From the NCBI GenBank assembly GCA_028673005.1, contig CM054116.1, forward strand, positions 75,714,572-75,778,571: DNA of 64,000 nt. Reading direction: 5' to 3'. The notes under the pieces were generated by a model. The model was given only the letters and a program-made list of their open reading frames with translations, was not told the origin of the DNA and searched no databases. This document shows, one piece after another, positions 34,070-47,700 of this stretch (the first letter of the stretch is position 1; each line of letters begins with the position of its first letter). The position numbers and the translations under genes were made by a program. The DNA comes from Tanypteryx hageni (Eukaryota > Arthropoda > Insecta > Odonata > Petaluridae).

Positions 34070-37000
34070 CTATATTATTGTAGATATATATCTTATATTC
34101 GTTTATGTAAGAAGCAGCTGTTTATAATGATAATAGTGTTTTATTATTTAACATGCAGCGTTACCTATGATTATGAAGTTTCACAAAGTCACAGCTTCTT
34201 CAATGGATGTTAAATGATTAATTTTATATATAAAACGCTTCACGCATTATATGTATTTATTTAAACATCAATGTCGCAAGTTGGCTAAAACCAGGTGGCG
34301 ACGACTGCCACACTGTTGGACCCACAAATCACTTGAATTATACATTGATTAAAATAAAAAAATACAATATACGTACAATAATAGTTAATTTATCAATAAT
34401 AATATTTTTGTATCGCACCGATCTTATCGGATTTATTAGTATGGATTTTAAAATTAATCGATATCTCATGGGGCATTTAAATCTTACCAGCTTCTTAATT
34501 CCATGAAAAGTATTTTCATTGTAGATCACGTGAAAACTATAAAGGAACTGAATAATTTTAAAGTTTCGGTGAAATCCACAATTTAGATGCTTTGGACTGT
34601 ATTGCCCTTGATGATAGGATTTATATTGCTTATAATATAATTCTCTAAGAAGCCGCATTTATGAAATTTATAACCCTTTTAAATATGTAACGTTACGTTT
34701 ACTTCATTAAAACTGAGTGCCCGTGAAACACTTCTTAATGAAATTTTACAATAGCTATCAAATCTCGGGTAACGATTAAAATATTTTTTCGCTCGACAAA
34801 ATGCTTTGATGAATACATGTTTTCAGACTCAGGCAAAAATGAAACGCTCGATATGTGTCAATAAAAAAATCTGACCTGTATTTGATCGCGAATTTTCTGC
34901 ACAACAGTGTCCCGGTAGCCTTTATTGTTTTTTTCGGCAAGTCTTTTAAGGCCTAACTTGAAAGATCGACCATAGAAAATCATTTACCCGCCATTAAGTC
35001 TCCTTTTAATGCTCAATCTTTGGGAATTGAGTCACCACTCCCTCCCTGCGGCACAATAGAACAAACTGCATTAAAGGAGGAGGCCCTTACAAAAACCGCA
35101 AGTGCCATAAAATGGTTTTTACGAGACGGGGAAGCCATTGAAGTGAGAGTCGGCGCCAGCCAAGCGAGCTCATTTGCAGGATTGTCGGAAAAACTCCTCC
35201 TACTGGCGTTGGGGTTTCGCTCCTCGATCGGAAGCGAAAGAAAGCATTAAAATGAGATTTTTTTCGCTGAGTTAATTTCCTCCAGCAGTTGCTCATCTAC
35301 GTACATTTTTAATGACTCGTAGTATTTACCACAAAGATATCGGTCGGTGCCTCCTTTATAAATACATTTTTATTTATAGTTGTACACTTTATTTTATAAT
35401 TTCTGATATTTTATTCATATTCGCATGTGCAACTTTTGAAATTTTATTGAAACTATATATTCTTCAATTTATAGAAAACTTACATCAAAATATTTGTACG
35501 TTAATTATTTAAGGTGAGAATAATTCGGTGGATATTGCTTAGATGAGTACAGCCAAAAATTAATATCGAAAATCACTGTCTATATGTTATTGCAAAAACA
35601 CATTTCCTTAGGTCTTCCCTAGGATTTAGAACAGCTACTACTTTTACCTTTGAATGTGATGAATACACGTGCTGCATTGTTCTTCTCGGATTTTATTCAA
35701 GATGATGAAAAACTCTATCCGTAAAAGGCACCGTGGCTTATACAATATTACCTTACCTAGAGCGAAACATCAATATGTAAACGTAAACGCAGACCTTTGG
35801 GTTAAGCGACTTGAGGAAGTCACGACGTTACAATTTATCTGTAACGTTTGAGCAACTCAATAGCACGATGAAGACTTCGAGCTGGCGGTAAAGAGCAAAG
35901 CCCGATATTTGCTACACGACGTTCTTATTTAGACGAGCCATTGATTATATATATTGCGGCATTAATTTTCTCTCATTTTCTGAACGAATTCGGAGCAGGC
36001 CAAGGCTAATACTCGAAATAATTTTAGAGCATCGAGGAATAATGCAAGACCGACTTCCGCGCCCTCTGAAAAAAATAACCAAACCAATAAAACTCCGCGG
36101 TGATTGGTCACGATTTCTTCCAAATGAGAGGGCGGAGCTTGTATCAATCTTTATGGCTATAATGGTAGAACGAAGAAAAACATCCCCGCCGAGCTTTGTA
36201 TGTATTTTTTTTAAATCGTTAGTTTTTTGGGACATTTTACGATCCGCAAATCGATTACTAACTTCACTTCGTGTTAAGGCAATTCAGCATGATGAATCGG
36301 TGACTAGATATTATTAAAACAACCCCAAAGCAAACACACTCGGCCAAACCGAGAGAGCCCGGCCAACGATTTACTCAACCTCGCGTGCAAACGGGGTCGT
36401 GACGGAATTTGGCGTTTATTTATCGGGGCACTCGGGCGAGGAAACTTTGCCAGACGTACATATAGAAATGTTTCGGCGACTGTTATGCGCGCGTTAAAAT
36501 CGCCTCCGAATTTTCTGCCAAGTTCCTGTAAGGGTTTTGCTGCTATTGTTGCCCCTGGCTTGATTCGCTGGGCGTGTGTTTCAAGCCTTCGGACCAGGAA
36601 CCGGTTGTTGACTCCGAACATCTTTTCTGGCGATGCTTACCGAAGGTTTTCGGTGTTTTTGCATGTTTCGCGCGAGAGAAAATGACAGCTGTCCTGTTTT
36701 TCTTCATCCACTTGAAATAGTGTTGGTGGTGAAGTGCGTTTCCTAGTTTGAAGACTTTGTATGTCCTTTTTTGTCTTGTAACGTCATGTTGGATAACGTC
36801 TCATAATTTAATTAGTTGTCTCGTTCTATTCAAATAAATACTTGCTATGTTGCTATGAATTAAGTAATTTAACTGCAATCCCTGAGTATTGGATTAAATA
36901 ATCTTGTAGCTATTTCTTGTTAGTATTTCTGCAACCATTATACCATTATACATTTTATATGATTCATTCTAGGTATATTTTTGCTTTTATGGTTCAAATT

Positions 37001-37075
37001 AAAAAAATAAGCTCGTATGAATCCAAATTTGAAAAATAAATATTTATCTTAGTTATTCCCAGTATCCATACCAAA
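34070..37075. other. Intergenic, no gene seen
   Basis: AT-rich, with a more GC-balanced patch at 36300-36700. Open frames on both strands at 35945-36317 and 36304-36685 are mutually overlapping and show no domain. Nothing else was recognised. Confidence 0.4.
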
Positions 37076-37079
37076 TTTA

Positions 37080-37330
37080 TGAAAAACCAATTGCGCTTTT
37101 CGACTACAATGCAACCGTCTACAGTGATGATTCACAGACAGTAGTTTCTGAAAAAGTTAGTTATAGAGTAGTATACCTCTATCTTTTTTATTATAGATAA
37201 GCGCATTTAGTTTTTATAACCTTGTTATGGCTATTAGAGATTCCTGAGGTAAGTGATAATTTTTATTACTTTTTAAATTTTTTTTTGATTCATAAGAAGA
37301 GTTTCATAATTATCTATTAAATTGATGGTT
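37080..37330 (-). repeat. Dispersed repeat family X, reverse-oriented copy
   Basis: Read on the minus strand it gives aatttaatagataattatga, ctcttcttatg, then tcacttacctcaggaatctc, taatagccataac and, at its far end, a block equivalent to ggttgctttgtagtcgaaatgcgc of the 3.9-kb copy. Part order agrees with the other copies. Confidence 0.55.
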
Positions 37331-37339
37331 TTATATATT

Positions 37340-38155
37340 ACTTGTAATAAATGATAGCCTTGTGTTGTATGTGCTATTACCGCATTGTTGCACATTTATG
37401 GCATTGACTGTTTAAGATAATGTTCCGTTTCGTTGGTAAAATATCAGCCTTAAATTTCTATATCTCTGGAATTAATATCCCGTTTTCCTCGTGTAAATAT
37501 GAGGTTAACTCCATATACCACGGTTTCGTAATGAATCTTCAGTCTATTAAAAACCTCTATAACGTCCTAAGGAGTTCAATAACTTCAGATGGTAAACTCT
37601 ACTTTCCCAAAGTCCTATTCAACCTCTCCTTCCGCTTCTTCCTAAGCAATCGAACCGATTTAATTCCTTCCTCTCCCCCCAGTAAACCCGTCATACGGAA
37701 GAATCGAGGCTGCGAGCACTGTAAAACAATCGATCAGTTTCGAAAAATCGATTCTTTTCACCTTTCGCACGGAAAAGAGGTAGAATCTAAACCTCTCCAC
37801 CAGTTCTCGTTCGCTTCGATATCTCCTCCTCCGGCGAGACTTACGAAGTACCTTGTACGTACAATAAATGCAATGATAACCCCTGCGGCGAACCCATCAG
37901 TGCCGGAAAATTCGCTTCGTGGGGCACACAAACACACATACGCACGCACGCTCGCGGGCAGGTAGAAGCGGATGAAAGATCCCACCGCCAGAGAAAGGAA
38001 TTACACAACCGCATCTAACGCAAAGAGAGTCGCCCGTTTGGGCAAGCAGCAACCACCGAGAAGGAAAACACGCTAGGTGATCGTGTGTGTGTGTGCATAA
38101 AGGCGATCGAAGGGAGATGCCTTCGATGGATGTGGGAATCTAGACATCCTTGACA
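37340..38155. other. Intergenic, no gene seen
   Basis: The 181-residue frame at 37420-37965 is not supported by any motif, and composition changes along it. Short (CA) and (GT) tracts lie near 37925-37945 and 38083-38093. Confidence 0.4.
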
Positions 38156-38159
38156 ACTG

Positions 38160-38760
38160 GCAATGGCGAATGGGATTGAGAGAGAAGGAAGAGAAACGGG
38201 AGGCGGAGGATAAATCCCAGGAAAAGTACAGGATTGGAACTCGGTAGGAGGATTGTGTGGGAGAATGTTGGGTGATGGAGTGAGAGGATTAAAGGGAGAT
38301 AGAGGGAGAAAGAGAGAGAGAGGGATCTCTCGGAGATCTCCATGGGTGGCATCCGTCTCGTGAATACCCTCGGGGTAGGATTTGAAGGGAGTAAGAAAGG
38401 AGGTAAAAAGGAGTAGAGGTGGAATGTGGTGGCCCCGGGAAGAGAACGGAGTGTATCTGATAAAAGGATGCACGCCAGCGGTGAAAAGGGGTGGGTTTCA
38501 AAAGAGGTTGAGTGGGCGGGAAAGGAGGGAAGCGAGGGGTGGGATAAAGCGGGGGAGGGTGGATCGTCACGATAGCTATTTAGAGGAGCGGACTAGGAGA
38601 TTAAGGAAGTAAACAAATGAACGGGAGAGGGCGAAGGAAAGAGGTCGCGGCGCAGGTGAGCGGTATTGTTCCAGAAGGGCTTGGTGAGTGGATGGGGAAA
38701 AGCGGGTTGGGGGTTGACTCTGTTCGTTCAGAATGGGAGGTTAAGGGAGGGGGGGAGAGG
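38160..38760. repeat. Purine-rich (GA) block
   Basis: The + strand is G/A-rich with (GA) runs at about 38308-38323. Opposing long frames are compositional. There is a mild internal break of mixed sequence near 38330-38380. Confidence 0.65.
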
Positions 38761-38769
38761 AGATTTACT

Positions 38770-41700
38770 CGCATACTTGTACGTTGCGATTCTTACGGGG
38801 AGGAGTTTACGGTTTAAATCTGTTCTAAGATGCCCATAGGTTAGGGATCCCAGTCTAAGTGATCTTGAGAGGCAAACAAAAAAATTCGAAACACTCCTAT
38901 TTTTAAAAATCGTTAATAAGGAAGGCGACATTTTAAATTTTTAGAACATTTTGTAAGGATTAACTAGCTTAAGTTAGGGTATTTCTTGATAATAAAATTA
39001 AATATTACTGGGTGTTAATTCTGGTTAACGAAAGCTACTATCTCTTTGTTTTCATCGTATCATGAATCAACAAATACATCTTAGAATACATGATAGAAAA
39101 TCGATAAATTTTGATACGAAAGAACATTGAAAAATGAATACACAAAATTGAAAAATATTTTATCTCCGACTGGTGAATAATTTATAGTTCTCGTAAATTA
39201 TATTCTTATTGGTGAATTTAAACCGATTACGGTTTTTTCCGGTGGTGAGGTTCAATGTCCTGTTTTTTTACTTTGAACCACCAGAGACTCGGGTGTTGTT
39301 TCACATTAAATCAATAAAGAAACGTGTTTTCAACCATCCAATGAATCGTTAGATTGATTTTATCCTTACGGGCTTTCCTGTGCCGTGTATCCGTAACGCT
39401 CTCGGATCCCACCATAAGGGCCAATAAAACTAATGAAGAAGAAAATCGTTTCTCACAAACGTCCGTGGTCGCAGCAGGAGTCTAACCTATGGCCCTCGTG
39501 GTCGAGAAAACAGACACGACGCTTTCTGCGAAACGACGCCGGTGGATTGCTTTTGATCTCTCCACTCACGATAATAACAAATGATGCAGTCCGATTTAAT
39601 CAGCCGTTTTACGAGGCGTGATGACTAAATAATTTTACAAGTAGTTGCCGTGGATTTTTAATTGAAATTTGTTTCCGTTTTTTTCTACACCTAATCGGAA
39701 TCCGTTAATGTACCGCACTCGAGTTGACATCAATCTTCGGATAACGAACGCGATGGAACAGGAAAAGAGGATTCGCGTCTGTCTCGCTTCTTGCTTGAAC
39801 ATCGCGGCATATTTTTTTATTAATTTGGTTTTAAAACTTTTTGATGTATGTGAAACTTTATCTGGAGTTTTAAAATGCGAATGTTTCTTTAAGGAACTAC
39901 AGCTTGAATTAATTCGTATTCTAGGGAGAACATAATTCAACTCGATTTTCATTAGAAATTTTTTGCAAACGAGTTTTGATATGAAACATTTCCCTTACAA
40001 ATATTAATTAGCTTGGTATATTTTAAAACTTAGTCATTCTTCATTGGGCAGTAGACGTCTTATAAGATTTGTCGTTTTAGAGCCGATGTTAGTGAAAGTA
40101 ATACGCGTCAAAGCCCTTTTACCCTTTATAACTGCCACTTTTCATGCGTGTGACTTGAATGTATCTGACATTTTCTTTCAGAAATATTAAATCCATTTTT
40201 ATCTTTAATGGACCGCTCCATAACGTTACTCAAAATCTCGAATCAATAAAGGAAAACGATTCTTTGCATAAAAATTTTAGCATACTGCATCATCACTTCC
40301 TTAATAGGAATTCAAAAGGAATCTTATCTTACTCTACAAAATCAAGGGGGTGAATGAAAATTTTAATTTTTTTCGACACGCCTCACCATAAAGAATTCAA
40401 TTAGCATCTTATCAAAAAAGACTTTCCAATCAAGTCAGAAAGTCATTCTACTGGACGTATACCGAACCCGCGTTTTATTCACGAATTGATTGATCCTCTT
40501 GCTCCTTCCTCCCCCACCTCCTCCTTCCTTTTCAGCCACGTCCTGTTTTTCGTGCAGAGGAGATCCCCTCCAGAGAGATGCTAAATTGTTTCTTAAGAAG
40601 TCGCCGCTTCCCGCTCTTTAGCTTTGTTTAGTTTCTCAGTCTCCCGCCCGAGCAGGTTGAGGCGCTGCTCTCGCCAGGTTTCTACACGAGAGGGTCTCGC
40701 GGGTAATTGGGATGACCCGGGTTATACGTTGTAACTATTCCCTCCTCCACTTTCTGGACGGCGGCGTATCGGGTAAGGGAATGGGTTGATTCCTGACGGA
40801 TGGCCCGGGAATATTCCCGTCCCACTCCTCTTAAATCCCATCTTCGCTTTTCCTTTTTATTTTTTTAGGCCTGTCTGCGGCTAAGGTAGACCTTTTTTTA
40901 TTTACTTTTTTCGAGGCGGCTGATTTGTGTTTTTTTGCCCGTGGTTTATCTCGCTGTGGCTAATTTAAACGGTGACCTATCGGGGCGGCATAGTGAGCTG
41001 AAATATTATGTCGCGCAAAGCGTGCATAAATTCTGTCACGCGGCGGGGTGCGAACCGGCTACCACCCACTTAAGGAAGGGGTCGCGACACATCGTAAATT
41101 CCGCCAGAGAAAACGGTAAACGGTTCAAGGGGTTTCTCAAACGAGAGCATGTTGCAGCCCTATCAATAAGGGATCGTTTAACGAAACGGTGTCGCACGGT
41201 TAACTATGAATTACAAGGTCAATTAAATTGATTTACGACGTCAATATTCTTCCAAGACTGGATGAACATCGCTGGAGTTTTCGGGCGGAATGGTTTCTTA
41301 GTTGCGATAGAAGTTTAAGATTCGTCGTTGACACGAAATTTGAATAGCAAAACTTGAAAAAATTGAGGGCATAAATTGCATCAGTTCGTCGAGTTAGTAA
41401 CGGATTTTTAAGAGGCATTGTTATCAGTTATATTAAATCTCTATCGAGAGAATTAAGAAAGAAATCAAAATTCTACAGTAACTGCATATGAAAACAACAA
41501 TGAAATTGATCAATACGCCATGAAAGACTTATTCTTTCAAATCTCCCGAGACGAATGTTATGACGAGAATAAAACGACATCAAACTCCTTATCGACTCTA
41601 TCTTTAATTCGGCCAATTTTATCCCCTCAATAGTCCTTGAAAGGCCTAAATAATTGGAACTCCTCCTTACATGGCCGGTGTCCATTAAAAATTTTTCACT

Positions 41701-42720
41701 GCGTCATTTAGAAAGCAGTTGCTGCCCACCTTCTCCCGCGCTCTTTTGTCCACGGCCTCAGAGCGGTTAATCGCGTCGACACGTTATTTTTTCATTCACT
41801 TGTGGGCAAAGTCGGCATGGCGACTGCGGTTTTCCTCACGCCGTTACGGAGTTACGAAAACATCGTTCCATAGCGCGCGCGGGAAACGTAATCAATTTTC
41901 TCCCCGGCGGATTCCGGATGAAATAAAATATTCTTCCGAAGGACATTAGTAAATTCATCCGTTTTGACTAATCCCGCAATTCATCACATTCGCGAGGCGT
42001 TAAACTGGCACGATTTCATCCGAATGAGGTTTAATTGAACATCCGAGTAAGGAGGAGAAACGCGCGATTAGTGATCCGAAGGACGGTAATGGGTTCGCGG
42101 TCGTGACGTTACCACTTAGCCTACTCTATTTACTCCAGAGGGTATAGCCGTTTTGCTCGTAGTTTGGAAAAAAATCTCCGGAGCAATTAAGGTTCGAACT
42201 GGAGCCCCACCGCGTTGGAATCCCTGGCATAGCCGCTCTCCGCGCAAGAGTATCCTCGGAGTTATTTATTAACTTGCTGCTCTTGCAACGATCACAGCTT
42301 TTACAAATCGTGAAGTACGTCGAGGGATTAATTGTCCATTAATAGCTTGACGCCCTTCGTAAATTATGTTAATCTATATAAGGGCGATAGTTCGATGAAG
42401 ACGGGCGATGGAACGAGTGCCGTAAACATCCGCTCCGAGAATGGATTTCCGTGTCACGAAGCATGAATTCTCGAGTATCGACGACCGTGACTGGACGATA
42501 CTATGGGTTACTTAAAATCCTGAAACAGTGACACTATTTGACCTCATTTCGGCGAGGTTGGACTATGAAAAATACCTGTCATGTTTGTTTTCCTTCGGCT
42601 ATTTTCCGAAGTATGTGTTTTTTTGCTTTGCGACTAATCTGTCATTCTTCGTGCGTATTCATTCCTACCGACGAAATTTATTTTTGTTATGAGTTTGATA
42701 GCACGTCCTTGCCATGACTT
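38770..42720. other. Intergenic, no gene seen
   Basis: No supported gene in nearly 4 kb. Around 39465-39530 and 42190-42250 there are phrases that resemble reversed tRNA B-box regions (agtctaacctatggccctcg; ggttcgaactggagcccc). They are too weak to call SINE copies. Confidence 0.4.
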
Positions 42721-42723
42721 TCT

Positions 42724-42727
<4 letters not shown>

Positions 42728-42804
<77 letters not shown>
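42728..42804. repeat. (TA)n microsatellite, left of the palindrome
   Basis: An uninterrupted AT dinucleotide run of about 77 bp. It is followed by 30 bp of unique sequence (acaacttacggaaaagg...) before the palindrome begins. Confidence 0.95.
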
Positions 42805-42805
<1 letters not shown>

Positions 42806-42834
42806 CAACTTACGGAAAAGGAAAGGTAAAATGA

Positions 42835-43192
42835 ATATATGGATGTCAACAAGGTGTTGGGATGAGGAAACCCAGTGAGCACTCACCAATCAGACGACTT
42901 CAGGTTGGCGAGGCCCCGGGGATGTCGAAGCGACACACGTAAAATAACACAAAAACACAGAAACATCACAAACGTAAAGCTTTCGGAACTACTCCTTCTT
43001 CAGCTACAGAGAGAGAACTCTCTCTCTGTAGCTGAAGAAGGAGTAGTTCCGAAAGCTTTACGTTTGTGATGTTTCTGTGTTTTTGTGTTATTTTACGTGT
43101 GTCGCTTCGACATCCCCGGGGCCTCGCCAACCTGAAGTCGTCTGATTGGTGAGTGCTCACTGGGTTTCCTCATCCCAACACCTTGTTGACAT

Positions 43193-43200
<8 letters not shown>
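42835..43200. repeat. Perfect palindrome, two 182-bp arms with a 2-nt centre
   Basis: Position p pairs with 86035-p throughout. Arm 42835-43016 is the exact reverse complement of 43019-43200, and only the central bases 43017-43018 (AC) do not pair. The arm includes the phrases ggatgtcaacaaggtgttgg, ccccgggg, aagctttcggaactactcct and gctacagagagaga. Short open frames on the two strands translate almost identically because of the symmetry and are not genes. The (TA)n tracts on both sides suggest either a foldback element in a TA microsatellite or an assembly or replication artefact. Confidence 0.95.

Positions 43201-43249
<49 letters not shown>
43195..43249. repeat. (TA)n microsatellite, right of the palindrome
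   Basis: A TA dinucleotide run that begins within the last bases of the right arm and continues for about 50 bp. Only the first six bases are mirrored on the left. Confidence 0.95.
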
Positions 43250-43254
<5 letters not shown>

Positions 43255-43256
<2 letters not shown>

Positions 43257-44685
43257 AATTATTATATTTCCTGGTCAATCTGTCTTAGCGGTATGCTACC
43301 CTAGGCATACAGTTTTGGTGATTACTTTATGAACTTAATTCTAAATTATAAACATATTGTAAGGTATTTATCTTCTTTATAGTTTCTTATGCGTCTACAT
43401 TTCTTGGCAGGAATAATTATGTGCTGATTCATCCTTTCCTCAATAATTAGCTTCAGCCACTACATCAGTAAGGTTGATAGATTATATGTATTTCAAAACT
43501 AGCACCTCGAGTTCGAATCTAACCTGCCTACATGTGCTTAAATATTAATACACGAGAAATTAATCGAATATTTTCTCTTACTCGAAGATTCTGAAGCATC
43601 AGGAGGCATTTTCCTTCCGCTTTCATCTGCACCTTTCACCTGTATGTCTATATTAACAATGAAGAGGAGTCAAGACTGTATGACAAACAAATTTTCCGTA
43701 AATTATTGGTTCAGTTAAACCAAGTATTTCATTTCACTTACCATTTTCTTATGTTCCTTCAACCCAAAAACTTAATGCTTCTTAAATTTCACCCCCTTTA
43801 TGAAAAAAGAGAACAGTTTCAGAAGTAGGCCATCGTTGGTCTCTGCTCTCCTTATTATCCATTTCCTTCGCAAGAGGGAGTCTTAGGGTCCTTCCCTTCC
43901 CTCCGTCGGAATTCTGAACTCATTCAATTACTTAAAAGAAAATCTGTAGAAAAAAGTCTTCTTCCGCAATCCGGATGCGCATTTTTCCGTTATGCGGAAT
44001 ACAAAATTTATTGGCGCATAAAAATATTCACCGATTTTGCTGCTGGAAAAAGATTCCGCCGCCACGTATTTTTTTAATTAAGAATAAATTGAACTCATTT
44101 AAAATATTTCTAACCATATTGAATTGCTGAAATAAAAAATAATCTTTATTATAATTCTTTCAATGGTGATTCTGATAATTACACATTTTCTGTGTATCTC
44201 TGAAAATGCTAAAGCCAGAAGCTACTTTTAAATTTACTTGTTTGTTGCACTAATATTTATTTATTTATTTATTCCATCCAAAATGCACGGAATCGATCCC
44301 AGGCGCAATAAAAAATTAACGGAACGCACAAAAGTGGCTGATTAGTATAGCTTAGGGTCGAGATATGAAGTCGGCATTTTAGACTTACGTGCTGATAAAT
44401 TACTGAGTTTAATTTTGTCGCCGAAATCTTTTTTGCTCGCATCTTTTAAGCCTCAAGTTTGCTTTAGAAATTGATAAGAATATCCTTATTTCCTCAGCAT
44501 GATAAAACGCGCAGAAAACGAAATATTTACCCCTTTGTATGGCTGCAATACAATTAATGATGAAAAGAACTCAAATCAGAACAAAACTGTTGTAAAAAAT
44601 GAAATGTGCACTTCAGCTGCAAAGCGGCATCCACTGTCACCGGTTGTTAATTCTGAGAAAGAACCTTTGTCCTTGGAATAAACGA
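43255..44685. other. Intergenic, with SINE-like fragments
   Basis: At 43508-43525 the phrase cgagttcgaatctaacc resembles a tRNA B box. At 44262-44275 a tatttatttatttatt run followed by ggaatcgatcccagg may be the tail and a reversed B box of a SINE. Both are fragments at best. No gene was recognised. Confidence 0.35.
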
Positions 44686-44689
44686 TCGG

Positions 44690-44775
44690 CGGTCCACCAC
44701 GTCTGCTTTGTAGCCAAAGTGCCCATGTCTGTTTTGTAACGTTGGTGGTCATTGGAGTTACTTGCATCGTCAGCT
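44690..44775 (+). repeat. Dispersed repeat family X, partial copy
   Basis: It contains gctttgtagccaaagtgccc and ggtcattggagttacttgca, matching the right half of the 3.9-kb copy. Confidence 0.45.
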
Positions 44776-44779
44776 GACA

Positions 44780-47700
44780 AATACATTTACCGCGATTGCT
44801 TATCTCACAATTTCTGGACTAACCCGAATTTCCTACCTTGGTTTTCAATTTTCCCCTTAATTGCTTCTACACCTTTACATTTAGCAGTAAGATATTTTCA
44901 TCTGGTGTTTGGTAAATAAGCAAGGTCATTTTTCGGCTATAATGGGAAATTATAAATCATTTTTATTGACTGAGTTGATGTTGCTCCATCAGCTGCTGAG
45001 ATACGCTTTTCCATATTGTTTTGCAACGTACGGAAAGCTTAAATTGGCTGATGAATAAGATTAATTATTCATTTTTCTTATCTTCAATTTGATTGGAAAG
45101 TATATTTCTTTAATAATATCTTCATTTAATAGTAAATAATTATCACTTTCAGGCTAGCTTTGTATTTTTTTAATTGCACTTATTCTTCGAAGTAATACTA
45201 ATTGTAAAGGTATACAGTAGTTTACAGTCTTTTGCGTCTCTAGCCATGTTCTCTGCTTTCCTGTTTAGAATATGTTAGTCTAATTGAAGTGTCAGTTTTA
45301 TTTCAGCAAAAATATTCGGTGTTGATGTATGGCGGTTTATTATGAAAACAAGAGTTTTTACTTCATTCTCCCTAGTTTTCGAAGCAAGTAATGCCATATT
45401 TTTCTTATTTAATGTTATGTTAAGTCCATCAGTGTTCATTTTTTGTGTTTTGATTAGGTTTCTTCGAAGGATACAATATGCTGTCTATCGTAAAAGTTCA
45501 CAATTTGTTAATAAAAGCAACGAAAAAGAGGAGATTGATTGTTCGCGGTATCGTCGCTGTGGATCGAAAGGGACTAAAAGGAATTGAGCGTAGGAACTTC
45601 GTTGTCTTAACGGAGAGAAGTTTATCCGACGTGCTGTCAAAGGCCTTTTCGTTCTCCGCCAAAACCATTAACATCCCACTTCCAAGTCATCTCCTACGGG
45701 ACGCGAGTTTTTTTCTATTTCTTTCTGTTTACTGTCCCGTCCACCTGGCGGCGATCGGTGAAAACTGTCGAGACCCTGAGTTTGTCCGTGATTTTAGCGC
45801 GCCCGCCGCTTCTTGATGAGGCTTTCCTAAAAAAAAACGCCTCTTTATGTAGTCAGTCAAGATAGGGTCGAAAGGGGTCATAGTTTTTCAAAGACTATCT
45901 AGCAAAAGCGGCGTCGCATTTAAGATCCGAAATAACTTCCGGCTTTCCACGTCTCCGATGTACTGCCCTGTTTTCGACTGCTATCTTCTCCTTAGTATTT
46001 TTGTTTTCCTTAGTGAAAAGTTGCCGTTTGCGTGACTCAAAAATTGCCTCGTTTAGTCTTTAAGGACATTTTAAAACTCGATTTTGTTATTTTATCGGAG
46101 AAAGTGAGAGCTAGAGAATGCTTCATTTTTCAAATTTCACTGGCTAATCAATCCGGAAAGCTTTTGGTTTCATGGATAAGATTTTACAGGTGTCAGTTAT
46201 AAAGGGAGTTGATAAGTTCCAAGTGCTGAATTATAATGCAGAATGATATGTTGTATCGTTTTATAATGTACCTCAATTTTCCATTAATTGAGATAAAGGG
46301 AGATCTTATTATAAACTGTACAAATATTTTTTAAATATTAAACATGTAATTTATTTGCTCTTTCAGGGGTCAGCGTTTGCTCTTTCAGTTGTCAGTATTA
46401 ATAGTGCTATTTCATATTATGCAATCATCATTCGCTCGATTTATTCCACAGTTTATATGTAACTTTTAGGTTGCGAAATATTTTCCACGTTTCTTGTAAA
46501 ACTCCGACGCGGTTTTTTCAGTTAAAAGTAACCATGGATAAATCAGTTTCATCGTTTTGAAAAAATATAACTTTAATGGATATATTTGATGGCGATTCGT
46601 AATTTTTTCACGGTGCTTTGAAGCTAACCCGAAAAAGAACAAAGCATTGAGAACAATTTTGTAAGAAAATCATCTGGATATCTTTCCGTCCTCGTTCCCT
46701 CATCTCAATGATGTTCTTGATATTGCTTTGAGGTCTTTAATAATTAAAGCGTTTTTTTCTTTCAGCTCGTTCAATGACGCAGACAATTTTTAAGGACAAA
46801 ACTCTCCACTATCATCAATTCTGACTAAAATAATTACAACTAATTCTTTGCATATTTATGTAGTCCCAAACCTTATCCGCCAAAACGTTTGCCGTGCTCA
46901 GAAAGCCAAGTTGGGTATTGTTCGTCAGACGCACTTCACTTTGCACGAAACAAAAATTGCCAAAGTAAAGAGGAGCATATCCATTTTCGGAGAACAATGG
47001 AAGGCAATAATCCGTTATGTTTCGATAATATTTCCCATTCAATTCGTTTTTTAAAAAAAGCGAGAGAGGCTTCCAAATTAAAACCCACGCAATCGGCGTT
47101 ATCGGCAGCAGTGTCGTTGATTGATGATGGGCTATTAAAACTTTAACTAGCTTTCTTATTACATTTTTTCAATTTATTTTCTCCTACGCGAGCGTTCTCG
47201 ACAAACCTACGCACCACCTTGACGCAATCTTTACGCCGAACGGTACACATTTCATGCCTCTGAGACACAAGGTTTCCTCTGAGGTTTTTCATGTCGCATT
47301 TGATTTTTTTTTGTGCGACATAGTTTATTTGCCGTCTCGCGTAACCGTAAGTCTGCCGGGCGACATTAATAACATTCCTCGCCTTCGAGGAGGCAAATTT
47401 TACAGCTGTCGCTTCTTCTGTAATTATATGGATTATTTTCTACGTTTGGTGTCCTAGGAAATTAACATTTACAAGTATCCAATCGTTTCTCATTCACTTT
47501 TCCTTTTAACTGCTTTGCATACACCTCGATCAAAGAAAAATTTGTAGTTTTTTCTTTTTTCTACGCCAAAAGAAGTTTCCTTTTGCCTCGCCAAAAGAAA
47601 TTGACGGTGAATGTCCAAATCCGGTATTGATGATAGTCTCAGGTTGGGTTGGATAATTCATGGGCTGCATTATGAGTATTAACCGAATGAGTGTTTCAAG

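Noticed and set aside
37420..37965. 181-residue open frame on the + strand
   Set aside because: No motif, no similarity I can recall, composition shifts along the frame, and a (CA)-rich end.
42185..42260. Possible reversed tRNA or SINE (ggttcgaactggagcc)
   Set aside because: Only the B-box-like phrase is present. No A box at proper spacing and no second copy in the window.
42875..43160. Two nearly identical 64-residue proteins on opposite strands
   Set aside because: They are the same DNA read from both arms of the palindrome. No family or start context supports them.
45478..45816. 112-residue open frame beginning MLSIVKVHNLL
   Set aside because: It starts with basic residues and ends in a mixed tail with no recognisable domain. 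No upstream or downstream exon could be linked.
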